A stretch of 64,000 nt of DNA. Source: Tricholoma matsutake. Its lineage: Eukaryota; Basidiomycota; Agaricomycetes; Agaricales; Tricholomataceae. The stretch is taken from positions 6,324,001 through 6,388,000 of the forward strand of contig AP026542.1 in assembly GCA_026075535.2 (NCBI GenBank), given 5' to 3'. Numbering within the stretch: position 1 is the first letter of the stretch; each line of letters starts with the position of its first letter. Positions 49,324 to 60,830 of this stretch are shown piece after piece. The notes beneath the pieces are model-generated. The model saw only the letters and a program-made list of their open reading frames with translations, had not been told where the DNA came from and made no database searches. The position numbers were made by a program, and so were the translations under genes.

Positions 49324-50101
49324 TCATCGATCCAGAGGTTGAAAACGTGTGTAAAATTGCTTTGTTTGAGCTTCTACCATCTCCTGCGTAGATTCTGGCA
49401 GATCTTGAATAAACCGGCCTAGAAGCGAAGAAGATGTCTTCAGTAAAAGACACTGCGTGTATCATACGACAAACCTGGAGAGCCAGAGAAAAGCGCTAGA
49501 GCCGGAATAACCGTATTTGGGGGCACAATACTGTTATCGGCGATCTTTGCGCAATCCTTGATGATTGCGAACTTGCCCTATATAGGAAGAATGAATGGGC
49601 AGCAGGTGTGAGACGTATTTCAACTGACAATAACGCAGTTTTTTCCGATTTGGACATGGTTGCCAATGGTCGCAGCTTCTATGACAGAATTGTGCCCGAT
49701 GTGAACGTGGTCTCCTATTTTCATAGGATAGTAGTTGAAATTTCCGCGATAGGTTTTGTATGGGGGTCTTCATAATAAGTAGTTGGTACATAAATATTGA
49801 AGACAAAGAAAGTGAACGTACCTCATTACGCAGCCTTCTCCGACTAGACAATACCTCCCCAATGAGATTACAACAGCATGACCAGGACCGGTGCGCCTCA
49901 GGTCACCACGTATAATTGCCCCGCTTGAGATGATGGTCTTGCCACCGAGGATAATATTTTGAGGACCAGCGATGGTAGCGCGTCGAGATACTTTATTTCC
50001 TGTATCCTGGATAGCCAGATTGAGGTATTCATAAGAGCAGGACAAAGGAATCGTACAGTTTCGATGAATTCAGCTTTTGAATAATAAATTGGTGGTTCCA
50101 T
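49324..50101 (-). CDS. DCTN5: dynactin subunit p25 (left-handed beta-helix protein)
   Basis: p25 is part of the pointed-end complex of dynactin in the cytoplasm. In fungi it is needed for dynein to bind early endosomes. The start is ATG 50101 (MEPPIYYSKAEFIET). After an intron of about 50 bp the protein reads DTGNKVSRRATIAGPQNIIL and then hexapeptide repeats typical of a left-handed beta-helix (GAIIRGDLRR about 49900; IGDHVHIGHNSVIEAATIG about 49700; DNSIVPPNTVIPALALFSGS about 49530). It ends ESTQEMVEAQTKQFY...PLDR with TGA at 49324-49326. There are four introns. The length of about 190 residues fits the family. It is divergent from the next gene, with 32 bp between start codons. Confidence 0.88.
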
Positions 50102-50133
50102 ACCTTCACCCGTGACTGCTGTACATAGCTTTC
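50102..50133. promoter_or_regulatory. 32-bp divergent intergenic region
   Basis: Only 32 bp separate the two start codons, so the promoters and 5' leaders must overlap the neighbouring coding sequence or be extremely short. No TATA box fits inside. Confidence 0.5.
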
Positions 50134-50951
50134 ATGTCGTTTCGGATCTTCTTCGCAAGTCGTCTACCACCAACGTCTATCAGCTCAAAATGCTTTCGTT
50201 CCTTGCCCCTTCAACCAAAATGTGCTCTTGGCTTACGACGCCTGCTTTCCACCCCTTCAACTGTACCTAAGCGTACCACAGACACTGAATTTGTGTATAA
50301 TGGACCATTGGCAGCGACTTTTCGACGCCTTAAAATATTCTCTCTCTCATCCCTCACGCTTTCATGCACGCTGGCTCCTTTCATGTTTTTAATGGAGTCA
50401 AACCTCCCCACCACAGCTCGAGTTGCGGTGGCCACAATAGCAGTTGGAACATCAGGTTTAAGCACAGGGCTAGTTGGATGGTGTGCTAAGCCATATGTCG
50501 CTAAACTTAGCCACCTTGTTCCGGAGAAAAATGGCGGCGCCCAGGGAATCGAGATGACTACATTTGATATATTTCTCCGCCCAAGAATAACTCGAGTCAG
50601 TAATTGCGTGGCGTGTTCTTCACCTCGGGCTGAAAATTGATAGGTATACGATACAACCTTTTTGATCGAGACTAAACGGCCATTTGCAAAATGGGAACTG
50701 GCAGAGAAGATGGTGCTTCCTGACAGCAAGTCCATCGCACTAAGCCACGAGGAAACAGTGGCTGAAATCATTGACAAAGACGGAAACACTATTGGAAGAT
50801 GGGTTGTCAAATGGGGAGAAAACGGTGAGGGGATATGTCATGAAGTTGGCAGTGTTGTTCGGTATGTATGCAGATTGGACTGGACGCTTGGGCTGGCCTA
50901 ACTCAAAACAATTTTAGCCACTTCAATGTCCATGAAGAATTGCTTCACTGA
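50134..50951 (+). CDS. TMEM70-like mitochondrial inner-membrane protein
   Basis: The N-terminus MSFRIFFASRLPPTS has Arg and Ser without acidic residues, as in a mitochondrial presequence. TDTEFVYNGPLAATFRRLKIFS (about 50280) begins a TMEM70-type domain with two hydrophobic segments (LSCTLAPFMFLM and VAVATIAVGTSGLSTGLVGW, about 50365-50480). A soluble part follows. An intron (about 50597-50644) and a second one (about 50863-50918) are needed to reach HFNVHEELLH and TGA 50949-50951. The animal family assists assembly of ATP synthase and complex I. The fungal role is inferred from this. The reading frame looks intact. Confidence 0.72.
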
Positions 50952-51253
50952 GTGAATGGTGCGTTCGTGCTTTATCGTTTGGTAGGGCTGCGAGCGACAT
51001 GCGACGATGTATCTGGCTTGTAATCGTACATAATCGACTGCTCACCAGCACCGAGTTCTACTTGGTTAGGATTTAGATATAACCGTCGTCCTCATTTGTT
51101 TATCAAACACCACACCTTGAGGGTCGCAAGTACATACTTACATAAAGGATGGCACTCAGAACTATATATAGAGCCTGGTACTATAGCTAGCTTATAAACG
51201 TGTGTTCAATAGTAACGTAAATTGTCCGACGTGGGTATACAAACCCCCTTCGA
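50952..51253. other. shared 3' region between convergent genes
   Basis: 302 bp without a coding frame between the TMEM70-like and cytochrome b2-type genes. Confidence 0.4.
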
Positions 51254-53659
51254 CTACAGTTTTGTCTTTAGTTCTGCAAGCTGCAAACCTTGATCTAATT
51301 CGGGTTGATCAACAAGAAGCTGAGGAAGTCACTTGTAGACTTACAGTTGCCGTCGTAGAGCCTGTCTACTGGGACAGTAGCGACATGAGTGTGCATGTTC
51401 GATGCGTCTACCATTTCAGGAACAACTTCCTGGATGGTGCGAGCGCCCAGCAGACGCATATTCATTTCAAATTCATCCTGAGAGTGATGCCGTTATTTAT
51501 TTCAAACGTCAGAATTACCTGAAGACACGTACATGTAGTATCTGCAGAGCTCTCTCCACTCCTTCCGTGCCATACGAAGAAGAGGCATAGATGAATGGGC
51601 GTCCTACCCCGACTATGAAAAGCTCGACGTCAGCTAACAGAAGGGTTGCTTTGGAGGCGCCGACCTGCTGTAGCACCAAGCGCAATCGCTTTCAAGACAT
51701 CACTTGCTCTCCGCACACCTCCATCAACGAATAACTGGAATCTCTCATTCGGGAACGTCAATCCACGCATTTGTTTGAGCTTCTCGACAACTTCGACCAG
51801 TACTTCAATGCCTGAGCGTGCGAAGTCGAGTTGGCGGCCACCGTGATTCGAGAGAACCACGCCCGAAACACCCATGTCAAACGCTTCCAACGCATCCTGG
51901 AAAGTCAAATATCAATTCCTGTAGCTCTTACCAAAATCGGACTTTACGAACCTCCCAACACTGAACGCCCTTCAAGATGAGAGGCACTAGGTGTCATCTA
52001 AGATCAACGTATAATTGGGGGTATGCATAGAAGCATACTTTTAGTAATGCTTTTGAACCACTTGAGGTCATTCCAATTGAATGCAGGATCGATAAAAGAC
52101 TATTCTATACATTTGAGTGAAATTATACCATCGAAGGAACAGCACATACACTGATAGCCCTTGCTGCGCCTTGAGACCTATCCACTCCTCCAGACCCTGC
52201 TTTACTTACTTCAGCAGGATCCTCCGCTTCAAATTTCATCCGCATGTCCTGCAGGCGAGGAATGAAGTAGATTCAATGTATCGGAGCAATAGGAAAATCA
52301 ACCTTTTCTCGACGACCAAGTTGCGGCGCATCCACAGTAAGAAATAAACCTTTAATGCCACGCGCTTCTGCATGTTGTACAATGCGTTTGGTAATGTTTC
52401 TGTCTCTGTTCACATATCTGCAAAAGTCGACAGTGATGAGAAAGTGCCAAATCATGAGTGAGGAACACTCACAACTGGTAGAATTGTACTTGGCCTGGCT
52501 GAGCAGCGTCGACCATCTCGTCGAATGAGCAGGACGCAAGAGTGGGAATCTAGCATGAAGTGGTGAAATTGAAGTTCAGTCATTGTTAAACGACCCCACC
52601 ATTTGTATCACACCATGTTTTGCGGCTGCTCTTGTCAAATTTAACTCGCCATTAGGATGACCGAGTTTACCCAAAGCAGTCGCTGTCTGTAACTTTTTAG
52701 AATACATAACCTCACGGCAACCGCAAAAGACCCACGATGTAGACTGGCATGCTTGATCGGTGACCCAGGATCGTAGTGGACCAGTCAACCTTCGAGACGT
52801 CGCGAAGTACTCGTGGTCTGAACCATATCCTACAGGAAAATGAGTTCAGCATCAGTAACAAACGAGAGAATCAGACCGATGGTATGCGGCATGATTTTCC
52901 CTGTTCGTGATTTCGTCGTCTGCCGCAGATGAATAGTACGCCCAAGCTTTATCTGGCATGACTTGTCTAGCAATGGCCTTCGTCACGTCAAAATAAGCAA
53001 CAAAACTAATCATAAATGGGGAAAAACCTCAAAATCATGCAAATTCAAGATTTCGCCGAGTGGCGGCCTCGCAGAGACACGTTGCTGGCGAGCCTTCTCT
53101 GCGTCAGTGGTCACCACTGTCACTGTTTCAACCGTATCTTGTTCAACAGGTCCCAAGCTTATTATTCACGGAGTCGATAAGCCAATGTCGCGAATGTAAA
53201 GTTCGCTCACTGTTTTTCCGGGGGTAAATTAGTAGTGATAGCATCTGGTGGGTGAATTGGATCGTATTCTTGTCTGGTAAAATAACCAAGTCAGAAGAAC
53301 ATTTGATAGTTGAAATAACACTGACGTGGCGTCTTTTCCTGCATATTTTAGTATGATTTTACTACCGCCTGCACAAAGTCACATTACTGCCAATTGCTTC
53401 TCTTCAGAAGGCTCGCCTGGGTGATCTAGTCAAGCAGCGGGAGCTCGTTAGCATTATTCTCTTTTGTTCGCATGAGCCTCGTACCATCCAAAAAATCGGT
53501 CACATCGTATACTTTGCCTGTACATTGGGTAAACCAGCTTAGAAAGCTGCGTGTACAAACAGCAGAGACTTGCCCACCATGGACAATGATCCAACAGCTT
53601 TCCCGAGTGTTGTGTTGCAAGACCTCTTTCCCAGATATGATTCTAGGGCCCGATGACAT
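51254..53659 (-). CDS. CYB2: cytochrome b2-type FMN-dependent L-lactate dehydrogenase
   Basis: A flavocytochrome that oxidises an L-2-hydroxy acid (lactate in yeast Cyb2) to the keto acid. It has an N-terminal cytochrome b5 heme domain and an FMN domain. The start ATG 53659 gives [20 protein letters not shown]. After short introns: [31 protein letters not shown] (heme ligand His in HPGG) and [17 protein letters not shown] (about 53260). FMN-domain marks are [19 protein letters not shown] (about 52650), [15 protein letters not shown] (about 52340), [13 protein letters not shown] (about 52090), [19 protein letters not shown] with the catalytic His (about 51860), [15 protein letters not shown] (about 51710) and [17 protein letters not shown]. 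An intron with donor GTAAGT precedes a final exon ending TAG (51254-51256). No presequence is obvious. Orthology to yeast CYB2 is likely but not proven. Confidence 0.85.
53417..53425 (-). other. 9-nt microexon encoding the heme motif of the b5 domain
   Basis: The exon ATCACCCAG lies between an intron of 59 bp (53426-53484, GT-AG) and one of 48 bp (53369-53416) that must start GCGAGC, a GC-AG intron. Joined, the frame reads FLD-D-H-P-G-G-SKII, matching the b5 consensus exactly. No GT donor gives HPGG. Confidence 0.65.
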
Positions 53660-53857
53660 TGTAAGATAATTCCAAACCAGATAGGAATGTGGCACTTTAA
53701 GTGGCAAGTGGCACAAAACTCGTCCGGTCCGGTGTCCCGACGGAGGGCCATCGGAAGTCTGTAACAGTCTGTAACATACATGCTTCCGGCTTGCTTCCGG
53801 CCGTAACGTTTCTAACGCTTAAATTACATAACTCGGCTATCAATCGGCCATGTTTAT

Positions 53858-54837
53858 CAGTCTCCTACCCAGCCGCAGTTCCGGGGTAGGGAGAAAGTCA
53901 GAAAGTGGTACGCAACTTGATTATCAGAGAACAAATGTATTTTTAGACATCCTGGCAACTTCCATATTTCAAACTCCACACTCTTAATTTCTCCAACCCC
54001 TGCACAGCGGCTGGCTTTTTACAACTGTAAACAACTCAGCCACCCGGGGACACACTTCCGCATTTGGACAGTATATTTCTATGATATGGCTACCCCAGTA
54101 GCACTTCAAGCACTTATTGATATCTTCACACTGCATGCCTCAGATTTGACTATAGCTGAATTTGTTCTGGCTCTCTTGGAAGACTCCAACCTGGACCTGG
54201 AAGGTTGCTGCAGTAGCACTGTCTGCCGTTACTGAAACCGCATTGATTCCCACTTTTGTCAGAGTGTTGACATTTTGCTTGCCCAAAATGTTCAATGGGG
54301 TGACAACAATTTGAATGCCTTCGGGTATGAAGAGAAGTGGCATCCAAAAAGTTAGAGTCTTGCCAGAACCTGTTGCCGAGATAGATGCTATATCTTTGTC
54401 ATTTTTCAAAATTGCCTGAACAACACAGATTTGCCATAAACAAGGGTGGTGGTGAAAAAGCCATTCGACCTCATCACAAATCTCACTGAGCAGTAGTGTA
54501 TCAGATGTCCAAGGTTGATGCATAGTACACAACAAGTTGAAAATAGCGTTAACGCTTGAACGCGATGCGACTTGATGCGACTCTGTAAAAAGTTTTGATT
54601 ACATTAATAGCGGGCAATAAAATACCAAATATGGAAAGTTTCTGGTGGCGGACAGTAGGTGGCTGAGTTGTTTACAGTTGTAAAAAGCCAGTCGCTGTGC
54701 AGGGGTTGGAGAAATTAAGAGTATGGAGTTTGAAATTGAGGAAGTTGCCAGGATGTCTAAAAATATGTTCTCTACTCTGATTGACAATTGCATATCACTT
54801 TCTCCCTACCCCGGAACTGCGGCTGGGTAGGAGACTG
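53858..54837 (-). mobile_element. Mutator-like non-autonomous element carrying a helicase fragment, copy A
   Basis: A 980-bp element starting CAGTCTCCTACCC and ending in its complement, with terminal inverted repeats of about 200 bp. It is flanked by a perfect 9-bp target duplication CATGTTTAT (53849-53857 and 54838-54846). Nine-bp duplications and long TIRs are features of Mutator-like elements. Between the TIRs lies a helicase-like reading frame, so it resembles a Pack-MULE that captured a host exon. It has no transposase. Confidence 0.85.
54140..54535 (-). CDS. captured helicase N-terminal fragment in copy A
   Basis: 131 residues with Walker A ATGSGKTLTFWMPLLF and motif Ia IVVTPLNILGKQN, as in RecQ/DEAD-type helicases. 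It lacks the DEAD/DEAH box and the second helicase domain, so it cannot be a working helicase. The frame is open and differs from copy B at one visible residue (His for Arg in the FHHxPC segment). Confidence 0.7.
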   Translation of the reverse strand: MLCTMHQPWTSDTLLLSEICDEVEWLFHHHPCLWQICVVQAILKNDKDIASISATGSGKTLTFWMPLLFIPEGIQIVVTPLNILGKQNVNTLTKVGINAVSVTADSATAATFQVQVGVFQESQNKFSYSQI

Positions 54838-54846
54838 CATGTTTAT

Positions 54847-55010
54847 TACTTACAAGTGCACTGCGCTTCTCAGGCCCTATTCACACGGTTAAGCTAGGTT
54901 AGGTTATCTCTGCCAAATATAGTTACACGTGATTTAAGTTTGTTTGAGTCTGTTAAGTAACTGGAACAAGGACCCCTGAAATCTCTGCCAAATCCCTGAG
55001 GCTGATGCGG
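54847..55010. other. spacer between the two Mutator-like elements
   Basis: A/T-rich sequence with no gene, containing GATGCGGATAAAAATT, which supplies the target of copy B. Confidence 0.4.
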
Positions 55011-55019
55011 ATAAAAATT

Positions 55020-55999
55020 CAGTCTCCTACCCAGCTGCAGTTCTGGGGTAGGGAGAAAGTGATATGCAATTGTCAATCAGAGTAGAGAACATATTTTTAG
55101 ACATCCTGGCAACTTCCTCAATTTCAAACTCCATACTCTTAATTTCTCCAACCCCTGCACAGCGACTGGCTTTTTACAACTGTAAACAACTCAGCCACCT
55201 ACTGTCCGCCACCAGAAACTTTCCATATTTGGTATTTTATTGCCCGCTATTAATGTAATCAAAACTTTTTACAGAGTCGCATCAAGTCGCATCGCGTTCA
55301 AGCGTCAACGCTATTTTCAACTTGTTGTGTACTATGCATCAACCTTGGACATCTGATACACTACTGCTCAGTGAGATTTGTGATGAGGTCGAATGGCTTT
55401 TTCACCACCGCCCTTGTTTATGGCAAATCTGTGTTGTTCAGGCAATTTTGAAAAATGACAAAGATATAGCATCTATCTCGGCAACAGGTTCTGGCAAGAC
55501 TCTAACTTTTTGGATGCCACTTCTCTTCATACCCGAAGGCATTCAAATTGTTGTCACCCCATTGAACATTTTGGGCAAGCAAAATGTCAACACTCTGACA
55601 AAAGTGGGAATCAATGCGGTTTCAGTAACGGCAGACAGTGCTACTGCAGCAACCTTCCAGGTCCAGGTTGGAGTCTTCCAAGAGAGCCAGAACAAATTCA
55701 GCTATAGTCAAATCTGAGGCATGCAGTGTGAAGATATCAATAAGTGCTTGAAGTGCTACTGGGGTAGCCATATCATAGAAATATACTGTCCAAATGCGGA
55801 AGTGTGTCCCCGGGTGGCTGAGTTGTTTACAGTTGTAAAAAGCCAGCCGCTGTGCAGGGGTTGGAGAAATTAAGAGTGTGGAGTTTGAAATATGGAAGTT
55901 GCCAGGATGTCTAAAAATACATTTGCTCTCTGATAATCAAGTTGCATACCACTTTCTGACTTTCTCCCTACCCCGGAACTGCGACTGGGTAGGAGACTG
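55020..55999 (+). mobile_element. Mutator-like non-autonomous element carrying a helicase fragment, copy B
   Basis: A second 980-bp copy in the opposite orientation with its own perfect 9-bp duplication ATAAAAATT (55011-55019 and 56000-56008). It is nearly identical to copy A over its full length. The different target duplication shows two separate insertions, not one inverted duplication. Confidence 0.87.
55322..55717 (+). CDS. captured helicase N-terminal fragment in copy B
   Basis: The same 131-residue frame as in copy A, with Walker A GSGKT (about 55490). The near identity of the two frames reflects recent copying and does not by itself show selection on the protein. Confidence 0.7.
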   Translation: MLCTMHQPWTSDTLLLSEICDEVEWLFHHRPCLWQICVVQAILKNDKDIASISATGSGKTLTFWMPLLFIPEGIQIVVTPLNILGKQNVNTLTKVGINAVSVTADSATAATFQVQVGVFQESQNKFSYSQI

Positions 56000-56008
56000 A
56001 TAAAAATT

Positions 56009-56362
56009 GGGCAAAACTTCAAAAATCCCTCAGGTCTTTGCAGATAAAAACCAAGGATTTTTTGAAAAATGTAAGAGGCAAACATGCAGATAAAAATCAC
56101 CGGGCCGGTACATAGCCTGGTGCAGATGCAGATAAAAAGTACATCACTTGCAGTTCAATCCTATAACATTCCCATGTACCAATCTGAAATATAACCAGCA
56201 TTACATACCACTACACTACAGTGTACTTGTAACAGTAGCTTCACGTTTATGACATATTCGTACAAGTATTCTGGAAAAAAAAAAAGCTAAAATGGGAAAT
56301 CTGTTCATCATCACCATCGCCTTTGCATACCTACCGCTTATGTCCCACCTGCCAAACTGGTC
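56009..56362. other. non-coding, repeated GCAGATAAAAA motifs
   Basis: GCAGATAAAAA-type motifs occur near 56039, 56091 and 56129, with relatives near 57100. No gene is seen. Confidence 0.4.
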
Positions 56363-56893
56363 ATGTCTGAGCCCGATGATGTTCTTGATCTGGAGAATCC
56401 ACCTCAGTTCAATCCAGAGAAATGGATAGGAAAAGGACGCACATTCCCCACAAAACCTGAAGATGTTCCAAGAGAGCTATCACTGTACTGTGATCACCTT
56501 CTCGAAATACCAGGTAACTTTCAGAAGAATGCATTTCCCGATGCCAGTACCACAGTGGAAAAATTCCTCCAGTTATGGTATCGCTGCTGTTTCCAACATT
56601 CCTGTTCAGCTTTTTGATCACATTCTTGGGGTGCAATTCCGTGCAATTCCTGGTGGGCAAATATTGCATGTCAAGAGGTTTTGTTTGCTGCCTTCCACTG
56701 CCTTCTTGTGTACCCTTGAAGTTGCACCTTGCCAGACTGAAAGCGGACTGAAGATATCACCTCAGAATGGGACACTCTTTTGTAACTTGAGGGATAACTC
56801 TGCTCAGATACTCAAGGCAGTTACCTCTTTAGCATGTAGAACAAAAAAGTCTCAGGTGCCCAACAATATCGACGAGGAGTTTGAAGATTGATA
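56363..56893 (+). pseudogene. possible degraded coding region, unrecognised
   Basis: Two overlapping frames: MSEPDDVLDLENPPQFNPEK from 56363, then, after a one-base shift near 56575, SYGIAAVSNIPVQLFDHILG to a stop at about 56891. Codon-like texture suggests an old gene with a frameshift or an unseen intron. I recognise no domain. It lies next to the helicase-bearing element but outside its target duplication. Confidence 0.3.
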
Positions 56894-59800
56894 TTCATCA
56901 TTAGTCACAGTTTAAACATACAACTATTCATATTCTGACTGTAGTAAACACCTAGTTACTTAGTCTAGCTGTACATAGCTTAATTTGCTGCACAGCGGAA
57001 AAATTTCAGAAATTTTTGCATAGGCCTGAGGTATAGTGCATATAAAAATTGACATATTTGTGGGCCAGAGCCAATTTCTGGATAAAAACCACCAAAATCT
57101 GTGTGGATAAAAATCACAATCACGGATTTGGGGGAGCTTTCAGGGGTCCTCTGGAACACTGTTTGGCAATACTTATGCTGAACATTTTAAGGGCGATCAG
57201 ATGACTAAGCAGCCATCAGTTGGCATCGGCTATTTGCCGTCAGGGTCTGATGCCAAACATCGCCCATGCTTCCTCGCACAGACTCCAGTCACGTCTCGAG
57301 GTGCCCTTGTGCTACCCAGTGGAGACCTAGAGAGTTGTAGATAATATGTGGCTATGTACTGCTACAAATGAAACAGTCTCAGTTGCTATATACATTCTGC
57401 CTGCCCTGGCACCTCCTCAGGCAGAACTGAAGCTGATTATACCTAGGCTCGGGGGATAACTGAGACATAAGTGTCAATTTGAGGGCTAAGTAACTTATCC
57501 CGGATTGATTTAATGTGAACTGATTCAATTTAGGCTTAATTTAAGCTTGATTTAAGAAAAATCGGCTTGTTTCTCAGTTTGATGTAGGGCAAGCAAGCTC
57601 GGCTATCTGACATGCTCTTAATTTGGTTGCATGCATCTACTCCGGGTGATAGATACCTTGATCTAATAATAACACCTGCTAATGAGGGGGAGTTGCTTCT
57701 CGTGAGGATTTGAGCTGAGCAGCAAATAATAGATAATGACCTGCTCCTACAGTTGTTCTACTACCCATTAGGCAGCATACTCTCAGTCTTTACAATAAAG
57801 TTTTAATGAGATTCCTGGCCTAAGGGTTGGTTATTGCTTACATGCATGCACATAGTGTAGTACAATGCTTTTAAGAGTGTAGATACTGTACTGTATTGTA
57901 TGAATTTAATGTGGGAGTCCCACAACTGCCACAGCCTCCCATTGTTGAGGATTGAGGTGAAAGGCTGCACTGCAAGGACAGACTGCCAGATATGCTGTGA
58001 TGCAACTGATGGCCTTGATGGCCTTGGGACAAGCAATGCATGGCAATTGCCAAATTTACCTCAATTTAACATTCAGTACCTTGGATCGAATCGAATATAC
58101 ACACCTATTTTGTCACACCGCTTGTAATGCACCTATATTTTTTCTAATAAATCCATCTAATTCTCTACTTCATGTTCTGCTAAAACACATTGCCATTGCA
58201 ATTTCATCCCATTTCGCACTTGCATGATGTTGGGATGGGAATCCTGAACCAGACATTGGGGGGAGGGGGGGGTGCTGGAGGCTGAAAATCTTTTTTACCT
58301 AGGTGAAAATGCAGATAGGCATCAAATAAGTGATGATTGTTGTTATAGGCTCTGTTAATTGTTAGTATACCTTTGTAGTACACTACCCTCTATATACCAG
58401 GTGGTTTTCCTGTGACTGTCACAAAGTCCTCCTGAATATTGTGCACTGACTGTCAGCTCAAAACCACAGACCAGACTGGACCAGGACTTGTGCTAGAGGG
58501 CAGAGGGCCACTGCTTTGCATGTCATGTCCAAGTTCTCATGAGGTATGCATATAGTGCAGTTGTTTCAGATAATTCTTTTGGAGTATCACATAATGAATT
58601 GATGAGACTGTAATGTAGTTTTTTTAGTAGCAGTAAATGGCAAGTATTGCATGGGTATGTTGGGTTGTAGTGATAGATTCCCTTATGAGTGTGGCTCCAG
58701 TAAGGATCCCATCATGAAACTTGTAACATACAAAAGAAAAGAAAGGGCCCCTTGCTTGCAAACCACCCTATGAGCAATTTCTTGTAGGTGCAGTGTCCTC
58801 TCCACCCCCACCCTCCTCTTTTGCCCTCTGGGCATTGTACCCCTACCCCCTCTCTGCTGGCATTGGCTCATACATACCAGCCTTCCTCTGCTACAAGTGA
58901 CTGCTCATAGCAGAGGAGTCTGGTGGCATGGGCATCATCATCCAGCATTGGGCTGGCTGGGCCATCACTGCCAGTTGCAGAAAAACTGACTTATGGCCTA
59001 GGAGATGTCAATGTTTCCTAGGCCCTCATTCCCACTCCCCCATTGTTTCCCTCTCATCCCATGTCTTCCCTGTTGACCCCGCTTACCTCATTGTCATCAT
59101 TATTGTCATTGTCCCTCAAGGGGGTGTCACGTGGTCAAATTGCCATATAGGGATGGTTAGTTAGTCCAGCTCTTGAGCTCTTAAATTTTTTTTTTTTTTG
59201 GTAACATAATTTTGTGCTGGAGGGCCATTGGCAATCTCACAAACACAGAGACATTGTAGCAGGGCAGATACTGTACTATATCAACATATTTGTACTGAAT
59301 AAAGCTGGCCCTTGATGAATAAACATGAGCAAATATAATCTTGCACTGTCAGCTGAATTGCTGCTTGTTTTATTGCTTCTACAATGACTTTCTGGCTTAC
59401 TGTTGGGTGAACATCTTGTAGATAAATGATCTCAGAAGATGATTATCAAGTAAACATATTATTTTACATGTTTCCTGGGGTATTGTACTCCAAAGAAGTA
59501 GAACAATGCCAATATTTAAGTCATATACAAACAAGAATCTTTTTTAAATGTGTAGCATCATATTCTGTTACCAAAGATGAAGTTTGAAATGTGTTGTGGA
59601 AGGTATTGTAGCACCTGCATTCCTGCCACTTGTGTCCACCCTGATTTCTGACTTTTACACCACCCTTGGCATTTCTTTTTGGTGGAGAAAATGGTGTATG
59701 AATGTTCCTTTCTATTCAGATGTGAATCCAAACTAGTTTTCAACTTGTAATAGATGGGTTTCAAGAAATTGTTCAGAACTATGCATATGACACAGCCAAG

Positions 59801-60830
59801 AGAGAGTTAATTTTACAGACACAAGTCCTCTGAGATACTTTATCTACATTTCCTTCACCCAAAGCTAAGCCAGAAAGTCACTGTGAAAGCAGCTGCAATG
59901 CAAGATGCAAACATTTTTTCTGTTGGTCATCAATGATTTGTAAGCAAAATGTCCTTATTAGGACATTAGTTCCCACAGTGGGTTAGTTAGTTCCTCACCT
60001 CATGGCTTAAAAAGAAAATTGACCCGGTATCCTTAATTTTTTTTCTGACACCCCCTTGTTGTCCCTGGTTGTCCCCTCTTTGTTGTCATCAGTATTCCAC
60101 CCATGATCCACCCCACAAGCAGTGGCTCATGGGGCTGGACATGGGTGGTATTGTCATCATTTTGTCATTGTGGTGGAGTCCATGCTTGGTGGGGCCATCT
60201 GTGCCTGCCATCATTCACTCATCCTATCCAACCTGCAAGCAGGTGCTTGCAGCAGTAGGGATGGGTGGTGGTCAGTGTGCTGCCTTGTCCCCCCCCCCTG
60301 CCACCTCCTCATTGTCATCTCATTCCCCCCCCCCTCCTCCTCATCGTCTCATTCTCCTTCCCCCTCATCATTACAGGGGTTGCTGGGTACTTACTGGGTG
60401 GTCTCCCTGTGTCCCTCTGCATCCTCCCAGCCCATGTCGACACCCTCACATCCTGTTTGAAGGGGGAGAAGGGAGATTGGGTGGCAGTGAGCTTGTGTTG
60501 CATGTTTTTCATCATCACCAGTCATCACCAGTACTGTAAACCCAAAAATCAATAGAATACAATTAGTTAATTGACAAAAACAAAAACAAAAACAAAAAAA
60601 CTTATCTATGGCCCAAACAACAGTTGCCATCATTTGGGTCTGTGTACCATCCAGTCAGCTCGATTGCAAGTGGTGGTGATGGTGGAGTAAGGCATGGACA
60701 ATGTCTCATAGTAGATAACATAAATAAATCTTAGAAAGATTACTTGAAAAGAAAAGAAAAGAACCTGACAAAAAAAATACCTAGAGCCCAAACGATCGCT
60801 TTATTGTTTGGGCCCAATGTGGTTGGTTAG
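56894..60830. other. long CpG-poor region without supported genes
   Basis: Many short frames occur, none with recognisable content. Features are scattered GGATAAAAA motifs to 57115, a G-run near 58258-58270, a T-run at about 59187-59200, C-rich runs near 60290 and 60330, and an AAAAAC microsatellite at about 60576-60600. CG dinucleotides are rare from 57700 on. It may be very old, methylated transposon debris. Confidence 0.45.

Noticed and set aside
53853..56004. One large palindrome formed by inverted duplication
   Set aside because: The two halves have different perfect 9-bp target duplications, so they are separate insertions.
57803..60555. Several 60-150 residue frames in the CpG-poor region
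   Set aside because: Composition is low complexity (Cys/His/Pro or poly-Ser/Pro), with no family motif and no consistent codon pattern.
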